Shown piece by piece: positions 1-15,000 of a DNA stretch of 64,000 nt. The notes below the pieces were generated by a model. The model was not told the origin of the DNA. It did not search any database and was given only the letters and a program-made list of their open reading frames with translations. This stretch comes from Planctomycetota bacterium. Lineage in GTDB: Bacteria; Planctomycetota; UBA1135; GCA-002686595. Where the stretch lies: assembly GCA_022446815.1 (NCBI GenBank), contig JAKVCD010000002.1, forward strand, positions 1-64,000, in the 5' to 3' direction. Position 1 is the stretch's first letter; every line of letters starts with the position of its first letter. Made by a program: the position numbers and the translations under genes.

Positions 1-3000
1 GAGGGCGACACCTCAGACACCGTCATAATTCCGTTCGAGCTGGCCCTTGACCTAAGCGAATACTTTGATCTCGGCGACATTACAGAGGGGTGGTTTGATC
101 TAGATCTATCGGCTGGGGTTGACCTAGAAATAGAAGCGAGCCTAGGCTTCAGCGCTGGTTTCTGGGTTGACTTTACGGACGCTGGCAGCGAGCAAAGCTA
201 CGGAGTCGCAGGGGTAGGTGGCTTAGTAGCAGAGGATGCTAGGCGTTTCTGGATAGAGGAAGGCTCTGGAGTCTCCTTAGATGCCATCGCAATCGTTGAT
301 GATCTCGATGTCGAGGCTTCAATTACAATCTTTAAGCTTCAGGCCGGCCTCTCCATCGTTGACGGTTTCGCCCAAATAGGCAGCAAGGTTGACGTCGGCA
401 CCGGAGAGCGCTTCCACTTAGCCTTTGATGAGGGGGCGGCTCAGCAGTACTACAACACCTCCACAAAAACATTTAGCGATACGCCTAGCTCTACTGATTT
501 TCCTGCTGTCGTATCTGTATGGGATGTTCTTTCCACAGGTCAGGTGGCCGCAGAGCCAGATGGCACCTTCGCAGGTAATTCAAGTTACTTGTCTCAGTAT
601 GGAGTCTTCCCGACGGCAGGGGCTCCCCCCGCAAGTACTGCAAGTGGTGAGCTCGAGAGCCACACCTTTTTCCTCTCTGTTGACCTAGACGGGCCAGGAC
701 CTTCGGATCCTCATGTCCTTCGGGTTACATTTGACGGTGATGATTGGGAAGAGTTTGCTTCGGATGACGGCTTAGCATTCCAAACCAAGATTAATGATGC
801 TCTCACCGAGGCAATAACTGATCCTAATTGGCCCGGCGTGCTCGTGGCTAACTCGATTAAAGTTATTGCTCCGTCGGATACTGGGAATAAGCTAGCCTTC
901 CGTCTAGACATTGATCCGGCAATCAATCCTGATGCGACTCTTGTCTTCTTATCAGAAAAAGGCCACCGGATCAGTGACCTCGCCTCGAAGTCAAGCTACG
1001 CGCTCGACATTGGTCCCCGAGACGAGGTCTATGGCTTAGGAGGCGGTTTTGCGAACGAGGCTGTGCTTGGAGTTGACGGCTCAAGCGATTCTGTCTCAAG
1101 CGGAACCATCACGACAGCTGACTTTGAGAGGGACATTCTCTTCTATCTTGAGGTCCTCGACGGTGCCGGCGTACCCCAGGCTTATGACGACGAAGGGAGC
1201 ACCTCCGTACTTGTACAGCTTAGCGCCGATGATCTGTTGTCAGCCGAAACACCGCACCCGTACGAGAGTGCGATCTCTGATGCGTTAGAGGAGTTTGGAA
1301 CCTTCGGGGCCAACGGTATCGGTGTTAGCGACCTGGTAGCCACTGTCAGCGTCTTGAACACTGTCTCCGACCCCACAAATGGCGAGTGTGGCTGCTTCGG
1401 CTCTGAGGGCTCTGGTCTAGCACCTGAGACGGTCGTAACGCTGAATAATGACAGCGTTAGCTACCAGCTGAGGATCCTAGTCCCTCAGATCTACGCAAAC
1501 CTGCCGATCCACTTCCCAACCGACACTTTGAAGGTGGCAGAGGTCGACGTCGAAGGCAGCTTCACTAACGAGGGCCTTGAGGTTGAGGCGGGAGTTACCG
1601 GCTTCCTGCCGCATAACCCAGAGAATGGTGACGGAGTCGCGCTTGACGATTGGAAACTCTCAGACCTCTTTGATGTCGCCTCCTATATAAACAACCCGGC
1701 AATGGTCCTGGAGTTCTTCCAGGGGATGTTTGGCGCGGTGCAGCAGTCCGTTAATGACACGGTGAACGCGATCAGCCTCCCCTTCATCGGGCCGATCGGG
1801 GAAACCGATGCTGGGCAGGCGGCGACGACTTTCCTCACGGATATGGCAGAGGACGTCAATGAGTTCTTGGACACGCTCCTGAATATTGTCGACGACAGGA
1901 CCACTGTTCAGCTGATCCAAGATGGCCTCTTTGAGCTGCTCGGCCCCGGGGAGTATGCGGGCGACAGAAAACAGGGCTGGGTCTTTGGTGATGAGTACTT
2001 CCTCTTTGGATTCCCGGATTTCTGGCCGTCCGTGCTGCGGGGTGAGGACGCCACATTTGCGGACCCCAGTGTGACCTCCGGGGTCGACGATGGTTCCGAT
2101 GGGTATGATGACGCAGTAGGAAATGTTATGGCCGCTGGGGTTACCTCCGCTACGACCAGCGGTTGGGCACAGTGGAGGTGTGGTTTTGAGCGAGACATTG
2201 ACTTCTTCATGGCGGTGGATGATGGGAGCTTCGACTGGAAGACAGCTAGCTGGAAGCGTGTAACCGTCAGCGCAGATGACGTCGTTGATAACACTAACTT
2301 TGGTAACGCTTCAGGTGCTGGGAACTCCACGAGCTTGCAGCACGATCTCCAGCAAGCAGTCAGAGCCAAGTTCGGTAGCAATTGGAATGTGACTTACGTT
2401 GGCAATGAGTTCACTCTCTCCGAAGCAAACGGCCAACAGTTCTATATCAGCAGTGTTAATCCCAACCCTCAGAGTGGTTTGGGCCTCAATCTTCTAGTAG
2501 ACGGCGGGGAAAGTGCAGACACTCTATCTGGATGGGCAGAGGCGAGCTCTGGAGGTGAGCCGCCCACACTGAAGCTCCGAAGCCCAGATCGAGTTAGCGC
2601 CGATTATGTAACCGTTACGCACGTTGATACCGGCGATTATGTTGAGGCTTACTTAGAAGTTGACATACGTATTGCCGATACTCTCTTTGATGTTAGCGTG
2701 CCGATCGACTTCGAGGCCGCTGCGCCGGGGCTCGGACTAGAAATTTATAACTCTGAAGACTCTACGCTCCGACTTAACGGTTTCTACGACTTCAACATGG
2801 GGATCGGTCTCGATGTTCTAGATCCCGGTTTATACCTGAAGACTAGCGTTGCCGATGTTGAAGAGGAGTTACGCCTTAAGATCCAGGCGAACATAGAAGA
2901 CGAAAGCGCCGACCCCTTCGATGGCTTAAATATGAACGGGCGCTTGGCCTTTTTGGGGGCAGGGTTGCAGTCTGCTCCGGATACAAACAACCCGTATGTC

Positions 3001-6000
3001 GCGAGCATGCTTGGCTGGGCGCAGGGTGGCGATGGTAAGGCTTGGGACTTTAACCCGATGGGGGGATCTGGGCTTAGCCAACAAATCGTCATCCCAAATA
3101 GCGAAACCGATAAATTTAATGCATCAGGTACTGCAGTTGTCTTCTATACCGAGGACCCGTTTAACTATCAGTACCAAGTCTTTGATTACACGCTCGATAC
3201 GGTCACTGTTGGCGGTACGACCTATGATTGCCTACAGATTAATAAAACCGATCAAGCCGAAGATTGGCCTGCTACCTTCCCTGTAGGTAATAGCGACGGA
3301 ACTGGCTTCGCTGGTCTCTTCCGCGTCGCTGACTTAGGAAATATGGCTGATCGGGATTCAGGTCTTGTCGGCACCTTTAAGATTGACATTAAAGATCCAG
3401 GCTCATTGCAAGGCGAGGACGGCGACCCCGTAATTAACCCCAAGGGTGGTGATGAAGATACCTCTCACTGGGTAAATGATGATCGACTACGCTTGTCCGA
3501 GATCGTCAATCGGCCAAAAGGCCAGATATCTGGTCAAGAATCGATGGCGTGGGGTACATATTTCCGGCACATAATCGTCGCTGATTTTAAGGCCTACGCA
3601 AACCTCGACATCGACGCACGACTTGGGTTTACAGATGGTACGACTACCCAGAGCGGGTCCTCCTTTGAGTTTCCCTCGATTCAAACAACTTTGAGGTATG
3701 ACCAGGTCTTCGCAAACGCGAGCACACAGCCTGGTAGTCAAAGTACCTTCGGCGGTGCTCCTGTCATCACGTTCGACCACGTGACCCTCGACCTCGGCGC
3801 CTTCATCAGTAACTTCCTCACGCCTATCGTTAAAGATATTAAGGAAGTCATTGACCCGATCATGCCGATCATCGAGATCCTTGAGACTGAGATCCCCGTG
3901 ATTTCTGATCTTCAGGGGCCAACGACTTTCCTTGACTTGATGACGCAAGGTAACCCAGCTCTTGGGAAATTCGTCAACCAGGTCGTCTGGTTCATTAAGT
4001 TTGTCGACAGCATCCCGACAGATGGTGATGCGTTGCGCCTGCGTTTTGGGAGCTGGGTCATTGGAGACGCTGAAGCCGCTAATGACAGCAGTAATGGTGA
4101 GTACATTCAGCACTACGAACTCGTTGAAGCTGCCCCTGGTGCTGATCCGCGGACGTCTGATGGAGTAAGGGGAGCCTCTCCATCTGATGCTGTCGAGACT
4201 AGCACCAACATGCAGACGGCTGTCCAGAACGTAGACACTGGCGCGGTTGTTGACTTGTCAGGCGGATCTGAATCGGACGTCGGGGGTAGCCCAGGTTACG
4301 GCTCGGTTAATAATAACTTCATCAATGATCTGACGAGCGAGCAGGAGTACGGCTTAAAGTTCCCGATTCTCTCTGATCCCTCGACAATCTTGGGCATGTT
4401 GATGGGGAAAGACGCTGTCCTTTTTGAGTACACGTTCGCACCCCTCGAGTTGGGGATTGAGTTCAGGAAGTCTTACCCGATCTTCCCTGGGCTTAATGCA
4501 ATGATCGAAGGCAAGATGGGCGCTAAGGCCCGCTTCGGCTTCGGATATGACACGAGCGGGCTGTCCGACTTCTTCGGCTTCCCCAGCGGCACGCCAAGCT
4601 ATGATCCGGTTGACCTGTTTAAGGGCTTCTATGTCGATGACTGGCATGTCCCCTTGAGCGAGGTCGATGACCCCGACGGGCGCTACGCAAGCCTCCCCAC
4701 TTGGACCGATCCAGAGTCTGGGGAGTCGATGGTTGACCTCCCCGAGCTCGAGTTTAACGCTTCGTTGGAGGCTGGAGCATCACTTGGGATCGGTGGTTTG
4801 CTTGAAGCCGGTGTTAAGGGTGGCGTATATGCGACGGTTCAATTCGATCTTGAGGACCCTGATGCATACAACCCGCTCCCATCTGCCGCCTTCCCTAATG
4901 GCGACGACAGGGCTCAAGCTTCATCAGACTATGACCCTTCCTATCCCGAGGGTGACGGCAGAATCAACGCGGACGAGTTCATCGATCGGTTCGTTATGGG
5001 ACCCACATGCGTCTTCGATATCTCCGGTAAGGTGTGGGCCGGCATCAAAGCGTTCTTGTGGGTGGGGCTGGACCTCGGTTTCCTTGGGAAGATCACCCTG
5101 TTTGATGAAGAGTGGACCCTCGCCGAGATCACAATCATTGAGTTTAGCTACGCTTGCGAGGGTATCCCGAAGCCTGCCTATGCCCACTGGTCAGATGGTT
5201 CGACTAATTACAACCATCCCAGCCAAAGCGGGGAGTTAGTCGTTGGTGGTGCATCGACCTCTTTCCAGGGGTGGGACGGCGACGCCTCGGATGACAACTC
5301 GGCATTTGCGAATGATGACGGCGTCAAGGGGGTGAGGGTCGAGGTCACAGAGTCGACCCAGACCTTCCAGGACGGCTCTGAGTTGGAGATGTTGACGGTT
5401 AAGTGGAACGGAATTGAGCGGAACTATAACCGCGCACATGTCACCTCACTGAAGATTGACTTGAGCGGCACTCCGGCAGATTTTGAGAACCAGATCACGT
5501 TGTCTAAGGACTTGACCGTCCCCTTAATCACAGTGCTAAGCGGCTCAGGGCCCGACCAGATTGTAAATAAGATTGAAGACAACGTTGCGGTCGAGATCCG
5601 GGGAGGTGATGGCGATGACACCATCACGGGGGGAGACTTCGCTGAGACTCTCTATGGCGAAGGTGGTGCCGATGTCATCGAAGGTGCTGGGGGTGATGAC
5701 GTTATATATGGAGGTGATGAGACAAACGGCGTAAGTACCCCTGCTACCGACGCGACCAAGTACGCGGTTGCATCATTGGATAACTTTGACAGTGAAGGCT
5801 TTATCACCTTGACAGGCAACGACGATCAAGGGATCGCTACTCCAGTGGAGGGTTTTGTCACGGATGGTGGCTGGGCCCGAATTGGTGGCAGCGAGGTTAT
5901 CTATTATCAGGCGTATGATTTTGATGCTCCTGGCGGTGCGCGACTTGAGGGCGTCTCTCGAGCTAGGTTTGAAAGCACAGAATATTCTGGTGCGAATCCC

Positions 6001-9000
6001 TACGTTCAGCCTGTAGAGGTTATCCCCGGGGACACGCTTCGAGGTGGGGCCGGCAGTGACCTCCTTTATGGAGGGGCAGGCAACGATGTCCTAAGTGGCA
6101 AAGATTTCATTCGTCCGGCTAGTAACCTTGACAGCGATGTTACAGCTGCGTGGCTCGCTGGGTTACGAGCGCAGCAAAGTGTAGACCAAGACAGTGTATT
6201 TGGAGGTACTGGGGCTGACACACTGCAAGGTGGCCTCGGTAATGATCTGTTGTCTGGAGAGGCTGGAGATGACCGCCTCAGCGGATATGAGGGCGAAGAC
6301 TTTATCTACGGTGGTCCGGGATCCGATGATGTACGGGGAGGACCTGGTCGTGACTACCTCTACGGTGAGGGCGCGCCTAGTAGCTCCGCGGCTCTACCTC
6401 CTTCGATCGGGAGCTTAGGTGTCACCGCGGGTTCGCCAAGCTTCTACTATCCCACTTATCCGACAACTGATAATGGTGGTGGGCTGTCTGGACCTGATAA
6501 TGGCTCAGGAGCGGATACGTTTACATGGAACAACGACGACGCTAAGACTGCGTTAGTCGGGGACGCTTGGATAGCAAATAGTTATCTCGGTGACGGTGCT
6601 GACTATGTCATACACGGTGGCGACGTCGGGAGCAGTGGTCGCGACACGTTTATTTACAACGGAGCAGACGATGCTTCCAGCGAAACTTCCACACTGCAGA
6701 GTGCGCTTGGTCAAGACCAGCTTGCCACCTCCGAAGATCCGCCTGAGAACTTCCACATCTCTAAGGCTGCCTCAAACGACGGTGTAAAGCTTCAGGTGGG
6801 AGTCGGTTACTATAATAACGACGAAGATCCGGCCAGTTACTATAAGTGGGGAGAGTCCCAGTACCTGACAATCCAAGACATGGAGACCATCCAGGTAAAG
6901 GGCGGCTCCAAGTACAACGAGTTCTATGTTGACTCGCTGGCTGGGGTTGAAACGTCTCTAGACCTAGTTGATGGTAAGCAGCAACTCGATCTAGACCTCT
7001 TTATGGGGGGGCCGACCGATCTAGCCCCCGCGAAGGTCTCGACCTCAAACCAGGGTGACTTTGATGAGGCTGATGGCGACGGGAGATTTCATGTTCTTCC
7101 CGGCGGTCACTACTGGCACATGTCTGTCAACACTAACGGGGTAGACCTTGGTCAGACAAATGAAGAGGTCCGCTTTGTCTCTGATGTTGGTTTGCCACAG
7201 ATCCCGCAGCTTTACTTTCCTGCACAAAACACTGAGGGTGTCTACGACAGTACAGATGCTGTTTATTACATAAACGCGAACCAGTCGGCGCCGACCTCTG
7301 GGCGGATAGCAGGAGACGTCAAGTTCTTCCTCACTGTAGATAAGAAAGATGATTTCCTCGTCATTCTTGAGCGTGAAGCGACTGCGGGTCTAGGACGAGA
7401 CTTTGTCGGCGATGAAGAGGCCGACAAGGAAAACCCCTCTTACGAGCAACATTTTGATTCTGCGGGGAGACTGCACCGAGGATTTCTCTCTCAAGGCTCA
7501 CCAGGCATCGTCTCCTCCGTTGCGGTTGATCTAACGATCTCCCCCGACTCCGCTGCCGATTTTTACTCGGGCGCAGAGGCGAATGAAGCTGAGGTCTACG
7601 CTCGTCTCCTAAAGATGCAATACGGCCTCTATCAGCTCGGATTTGCTGATGGTGATATGGCAGGGGCCTCAGGGGATATTGTAGGCGACTCGCCGGCGGC
7701 ATTAGACGGAGGTGTGGTCGATTACAACGTCAATTTTGCTGTCTACTTCTCTGGGGATGATGTCACGGACCCAGAGCAAACCCACCAGATCTCAATCTCT
7801 GCCGGCTCGAGCCTGGAAGATGTACGCGCGGCACTCGAGAGTCAGCTTAACGATGTCATCAGTAACCGCGGTGACATCTCTGGAACGGCGAGCGTGACGG
7901 TCTCATCAGACATCCTCACAGTCAAACTTCTGAACTCTACTGCTGACCTCGTGTTGTCCGGTGTACTCTCTGAGCCCGCGGCTGGTTGGGAGGTGGTCCG
8001 TTACCGCAATGACGGAACTTATGCAGGGGCCACTAGCGCGACAGTTGGATGCGACCGAGGGATCGAAGGCGGCGCGTACGAGTATGACCTCAGCGCGACA
8101 AACACTGAGTACATCGTAGTCGCCGAGCGGGTGCCGCTCAGGGATTTGGGTAACGTTACAAAGCGGAATCTGCCGGAGATGCAGTCGCCATCTGCGCCTT
8201 TCTCGCTGATCACTCCTAACTCGGTCAACGGAAACTCCGACCTCTTTGCATACGGCGTTGATGACCCCGCTACGGTTTTCGGGGCTTCTACAGATGGCGG
8301 GTACGTGGCGGTCAGCCTTGAGACCATGAACCATCTCGGCCTCGAGATGAATGAGAACTCGGTAGGCGATAGCTCGACAGCTGAACAAGCCATAGTCACC
8401 ACCGGGAGACTCCTAGGTTTAGAGTTTATTGGTGACTCGCCTGCGGATGCCGTGAGTGGAGAGAATCCGAACCTATTTGACGACCAAGGAGAGCTTCGCG
8501 GTCGTACAAGCGCTCGCATTACACCGACCGGAGACTTCTATCTCGAGGACGCTTTCCTTGTAGATGATGGGACGACAGCTGTCGACGAAGCGAGCTTGCG
8601 CCTCTATCAAGACACTAACTACGCGAGGGTTATTAGGGTTGATGCCGCGGGCAACGAGTTGACACCTCCCGTTGGTGGCTGGGAGGTTATCTATTATGAG
8701 AGGGTTGAGGCTGTGTCTAGTGACTCGGCCTTCGCAGAGAATTACAGCGGTATGCTCCTAGGTGTGGTTCGCGGAGAGAGCCTCACAAGTGCAGGTGATT
8801 ACTCTTCTCAATGGGATACAGAGACCCCTTCCGATGAGCAGGTGCAGGCTGCAGCAGATGGCCGTCTGAAGATCGTCCCTCTGTATGAGAAGGAAGCCGC
8901 TGACGGATCCATCGCAGATGCTTGGTTGATTGATGTCGGGGCACCCAGTGGAGCGCTCTTAAGGCTGCCCGCTAGCTATGACCCAGTCGCTGAAGGCTAC

Positions 9001-12000
9001 TCAACAGAGCAGATCGTTGCGTGGCCAGGTAGGGTAGCCTCTGACGTCCTGATGCACGTCAGTACGAACGGGAAACTGAACGCACCCGATACCTCTCCCG
9101 CCTGGAGATATTCTGCAAACGGGCTCCCGGTGCTGCTCAGCGCTGAGGGAATGGCATACAGCGATACGGACCATGACACTTGGGAGAAATCGTTCAGTGA
9201 GACGATCCTACAACTTAATACTGAGTTAAAGCAAAGGAGTTTAGAGCAGAGGGTCTTTGTTTCCGGTAGCGGACAGATCGGTTTTGATCAGGTCGCACGC
9301 TCAGGGCTTACGCTGGAGAGTGGGGCTTTCAGGTCATATCTATCCGGAGCGGACTTAGACAGCATGTTCGCCTTTAACCGTGACGCGAATACCACCGGCA
9401 GTGCCTTACAGCAGATGGGGTATCGCTTTACTGATGATGTCGTCTTCACTGTGTCTCTTCCGACATGGTCTGTCGCTTTCGCAGACTTGGACATGACGGT
9501 GACCCATGATCTGACAGCGTCTAGCGAAACCCTAGGTACGTATGAGGCATTACTCAGTGCCCCTGCAAACGGCATATCGATCACTGCGACTGACGGGATT
9601 TGGATCAATTCGTCTGCTGGATTTGGGCCATTTGATTCAGACGGTGACACCGTGGTTGATGCCGGTTGGGAGCTGGACGGTAAGTACTACGCTAAGATCT
9701 ACACCGAGACCAGCGATGTCCTCGATACTGAGCCTGCCGACGGGTGGGAAGTTATCTCGTTCACTCGACTGTGGGATACTGGCAGTGGCGGGCCTTATCA
9801 GCTGGAGGGGGTTGAACGAGGGGTAGAAGGAGCAGCTGGTGCTTGGACTCAGGCTGACTTGGACTCTGGGCGCGTCAAAATTGTCCCTCTGAAGCCGGTC
9901 TCTCAAGCGCCTACGAATGCCGTTGAGTTTACAACTGCAGGAGAGATCAGTGCCTCTACTGAGGTTATACCTACTTTCAACCATGCCTCGACGAGTTGGG
10001 ATTCCAATGGGGGTTACGCCAAGCTTGTTAAGCTCCTAAATGGTTCGCTACTAGATGAGCCTGCTGGTGGATGGGAGATCATTAAGTTCGCTGGATCGGT
10101 GTCTTCTGCGGGGCTCACGACTCTCTCTGGCGTTGAGCGCGGCGCGAATGGTACCTCGGCAATGGCCTACGAGATTGGAGGGGACGCTGACTACACTCTC
10201 GCAATAATCCCTCTTGAGATCACCGAGGTTAGGCAGCTCGGCTTGGAAGAGCGTCAAGTTGTGTTCTTCGCGTCCACGACGGATGGCGACATAGACCGTG
10301 ATCAGAACTTCGGTGGTGGTACGGGTGGTACGAGTGGTACGGGGGATACGGATGACGATTTCTCCCTACAAAATGCAAATCGATCGGACTTAGTTGCCGA
10401 CATCCAAGAGGCTTTAAATCGTTCAGGTCTAGCGTCTGCTGTTAGCGTCACAATTGTTGGTGATGCGGAGAATCAGTCAGACATTCTTGATACTCGTGCT
10501 GCACTCTACCCGAGTGATTTTAGTGGCGCCTTTGGGCAGCTCGAGGGGATTGATGGTGTTAACGGAACCGTGACAGGCGTGGGCATTCAACCTGACAGAT
10601 TTGGCGGTGACCAATTTGGTTTTAATCTGAGCCTTGACGGGGCTGAGTACCTCCTGGTCTGCGACGTTCCAGCTAGCGTTACGGCATCCAATCTCGCATT
10701 GGCGATTGATGATGCGCTCTCTGAGCTCGGCTTGTCCTCGAGCGTCTCCGCTTCTGGCGCTACGGGCGCTCTGACTATTAGCGCGCCTGGGGCAGATCTG
10801 TCAGTCAGTCCGACCCTTGAGCGAGTCGTTTTCAGGGAGATATCTCAGTTTAGTGATGACGGGTCTGGGGCTTCAATTGCTGTCAGCGCTGCAGCTCTAG
10901 ACGGTAATGGCGCTGTTCAAAATTACGACGACGCTGAGGCGGTGTTGAGCGTCAGAGGGGTCGCGAGCGATAGCATGATCTTTGTGACCATGCATGGTGA
11001 TGAGGGGGTCGAGGGTACGGGCGCAAGCGGAACTGACTCAACAGGCACTGTGAAGAATGGCACCGGGCGCCTCTCTATCGACTGGGGCTCGGGAGTCTCA
11101 GAGCCTGAGTTTATGTATTACTCCGGCTGGTCTGTCGTAGTTGATGCTAATGGCACGGAAGCTGTGAAGCTGACCCTGGCAAATCAGGCGACGGATACTC
11201 AGCTATTTGGCACTTCGAAGATTCTGGGCTTCACTCAGACAGGGGCCTCTACTGACACTAACTACGCCGTGACTGGTGTGACGGGAGTCGCCAGCTCCCC
11301 AGTCAACGACCTCGTTCAGGATCTAAATGACGCACTTAAGGCAGCCGGAAACCAGGCAGTAAGCAGCCTTGGGTTTGAAGATGGTCAGTTGGAGCTATCC
11401 CTCAGCACGATGGGGACTGAGGATTACAGCGAAAATTACTCTGGTGAGGCGTCTTTGGTAGCTCGCTTCGGGCCTGATCTAAGCTTGCCCGGGCATGGCA
11501 TCATCAAGCTCAGCGTTGATGGGGGTGAGTTCAAGCAGGTCGTGGTCCAAAAAACGACTTTTGCCAGCGCGACAGAGCTGGCTTCTGCTCTTGACTTAGC
11601 GTTGCAGGAGTCTGGACTGCAGAGTCCAAGCTGGAGCTCAATGGATGGTGCTGAAAAGCAGGCATACGTAGACGGTGGGGGTGTTCACGTCGTCACATCT
11701 GTGTCCACTGGAAAGCTAGAACTTACAACGCAGCATGGAGCCTATAGCACCGGCGCAGCCTCTCTGAATGTAAAGACGCTCAACCTTGGTGAGCTTGTCT
11801 ATGCCAGCGTGGAGATTGACGCTGCTGGACTAGAGTCCGATGGGACGACGCCAACGGCGCGGTCGCAGGAGCACCTTAAGCTGAGTCTTATTCGACCTGC
11901 GACATTCCTTGATGCTGAGGGCGCAACGATCTCCGCATCTGGGGATGAGCACCTCTTATTGACGGACGCCGTCTCGATGAGGAACTACGAGTTTGTTCCC

Positions 12001-15000
12001 CAGATGTCATTCAGGGATGCTGGCTCAGATAAGGATTGGGGCTCTCCTGTCGGCTTCGCTCTATTCGCTAACAGATTCGGTTACATCGACATCATTGGGA
12101 ACGAGATCGGAGAGGAAGCAAGCCTTGAAGTTGTTCGTGGTGGAATGGACGGACTGGTCTCAGGGACCGTGGATGTTGCAACTTATCCGCTTGAATACAA
12201 AGATCTCGCAGCGTTATTAGGGTTTGACGAGCTGCGATCTTCTTTCGGTTCATTAAATGACTATGGCGACTATGAAGATGACCCTGAGAAGGCCAGTTTT
12301 ACTGAAAACGGAATCATCATCCCGTCAAATATGGTCCTCCAGAACCCTAACGCTGGTGACAACGTCTCTGACCTTGTCTATCTGACGGGTGCTGATTTTG
12401 AGATTCCGGACGACTCTGACGAGCTGACTGGAGCTAGCGGGACAAACTCTACCGTTGATAACTTTACCCTCAGTAACTCCGCGGTCGGGGCGCTTGGGTC
12501 AATCTTCGCGTTTGCTTCAGCAAGCGATGGCATCGGACAAGGATCTCCCGCGACCACAGCGCAGGCCGCGACTCCTGCCATAGTAACTGGAAGTCCGATC
12601 TCGAGTATTTCCAACATTGACATTGAGGACAACCCTGAGCTGACTGGGAGTGATCAGTATCGCTTGCTCAGCGACGTTTACTTTAAAGTCTCTGTCTACG
12701 GAAATGGTGAAGGCAAGTTCGCAAGATATGACGTACCTGTGCTCTTGCCCGCGAGCTACACAGAGGATAACGAGACAGTCACTGACCTCATTAATGACAT
12801 AAACACCGCCTTGACATGGACGGATGTTGACGCTGGCGAGGCATTGAGCGAAAGGGTTGAGGCGTATGAAAACTCGGGCAGTATCTCCTTACGGACCGTT
12901 GAGACTGCCCCCAATTGGAGTAGGTCCGGCAGGACTCCCTGGCTGGTAGTAGAGGAACTGAACCTCGGTGCAACGCTCAGCGTAGAGCATGCTTATGAGG
13001 ACGGCACCTCCACCCTCGTTCCGGCCTCAAGTATCTCTATTCAGCAGGCGACTGTTGGATGGATCGATCCGAGTACGGGATTCGAGGAAAACCAAGACCA
13101 GGTGCGTGTGATCGGTGGTGGGGGTGATGACTTGGTCGATGCAAGGGAGGTTGACGATGCCCGATTCGATATTGGCCTGTATGGAGACTATTTTGAGAGC
13201 GGGACTGTCACTACTTATGGCGACGAAGGCAATGACAAGGTGTTCGGTTCAGATTATGACGACACCTTGTTCGGCGGGCCTGGAGCTGACACTCTCTCGG
13301 GCGGATTAGGTCAAGATGACTTCCAGGATCCAGACTCGTTTATTAATACCCTTCAAGAGGCTCAGGCTGGGGACTTCTTGCTTACGGATATGGGCCTCGT
13401 AACCCGCTCGGCTCCTGACGGTGCGATCGGAACCTGGGATTTAGAGCCTCCTGCTACACAAGACCAGCCTAATTGGTCTTCACCTTGGTTCTCTCCTTCT
13501 AGAACACATCAAGCAAGTGGTCTCATTACGGGCGAGTCTTCTACGGCTGACCGTTACTTGAAGACCTATCCTGATAACGGAAATGGGTTCTACGCATGGG
13601 CTCCTGGCACTAGTACCAACGTAATGGAGGTATCGCCTTTGATGGTGGAGGGCCCAGGCGGGTCAGTGGTGCGGTATGAGCTAGGTGATTTCCAGGATCA
13701 CTTTGACGCTACAAAGATCTCTTTGACATTCAAGGATCCAAGTGGGGATGTAGCTAACGATGTAACTGAAGATGTTGCATTCTTCCGAGTTGTGTATATG
13801 ACCGAACTGGGGCATCTTGCCGAAGAGTATTTCTCCTATACCGGGACCGATACCTCTGCAGCAAACCTCAATGAAATTGAGCAGGCTTTCCTCACAGGTG
13901 TCCGCCGAGGCTACTCAATTGATGGGATAAGAGCCGGAGACGAGCTGGAGCCAGGTGAGCACTTTGAGATCGACAGTCGAATGGGTGAGATCCCCTCTGG
14001 CGCTGCCTTGGAGATGGGTACCATCAGCGAACCAATGGAGGTCTCCGGAGCGCCCGGGAGCTATATATTCACCCCCTTCTATAACCATTTCGAGAAACTC
14101 GAATCGCAAGGCGGATTGCCTATGTTCCGCAACGTAGATTTGCGGGGCTATGAAACATCTGATCTCTCCTCGGATAGTGGCACCCCCGTCAACAATTACT
14201 TTCAGATCGGTGACGGCAATGTGTTTGACAAAGGGAACTCTTGGTCTGGAACCGCCATCCTAGATGGAGGTAAGGGGGAGGATTCATTTGTAATGAATTA
14301 TGGCCGCGGAGACTCTTATGGGAACTTGACTCGCGCAGACGGTTGGAGTGATGCGTTCTTCGCGTCGAGGGTTGTGATTAATGAGTCAATACAGGGGTTC
14401 TCTGGGGACTATGTGGCTGAATCTAACCCCGACAGTGGCGGTGACCTGCTCCGTATATACGGTTCTTACTTGCCTGACGAGTTCTACGTGAGCGCCGACT
14501 CACTCGACCTAAGTGTCGGGAATAGGCACAGCGGATTGATTGAGTCTGTGGCCTATACTGGCTTCGAGACAAACGATGCCGTCCTCGCTAGTGCGCTGAA
14601 TCAGTCTGAGACAGGTTCACTTGTGCACAGTGTTTCGAGCGATTTTAAGGAGGAGGGCGGATATGCGCTGTTGCAAGGACTGGACTCTAGTGGGCAATAC
14701 CGCGAAGAGATCGTTAAGTACGATCTCGCGGATTCCCAATCAAATGAGCTCACCGGCCTTACCCGAGGTCAGGTAGGTACCAGCCCTATAAGTTTCCAGG
14801 CAGGTGCGGACGTAAGTGTTTATGACCGGAGACAGGTTTCGTTCTCTGGTATTGAGTCCATTCAGCTCCGAGATGGAGAGCAGGATGGGACTTGGGGTGG
14901 CACCTGGAATCAAGGTAATGCCGACTATGTGCAGGCGGATAACGTCCACGTTCCCCTTTCTTACTACGGTCAGGATGGTACTGATAACATCGTCATCGGA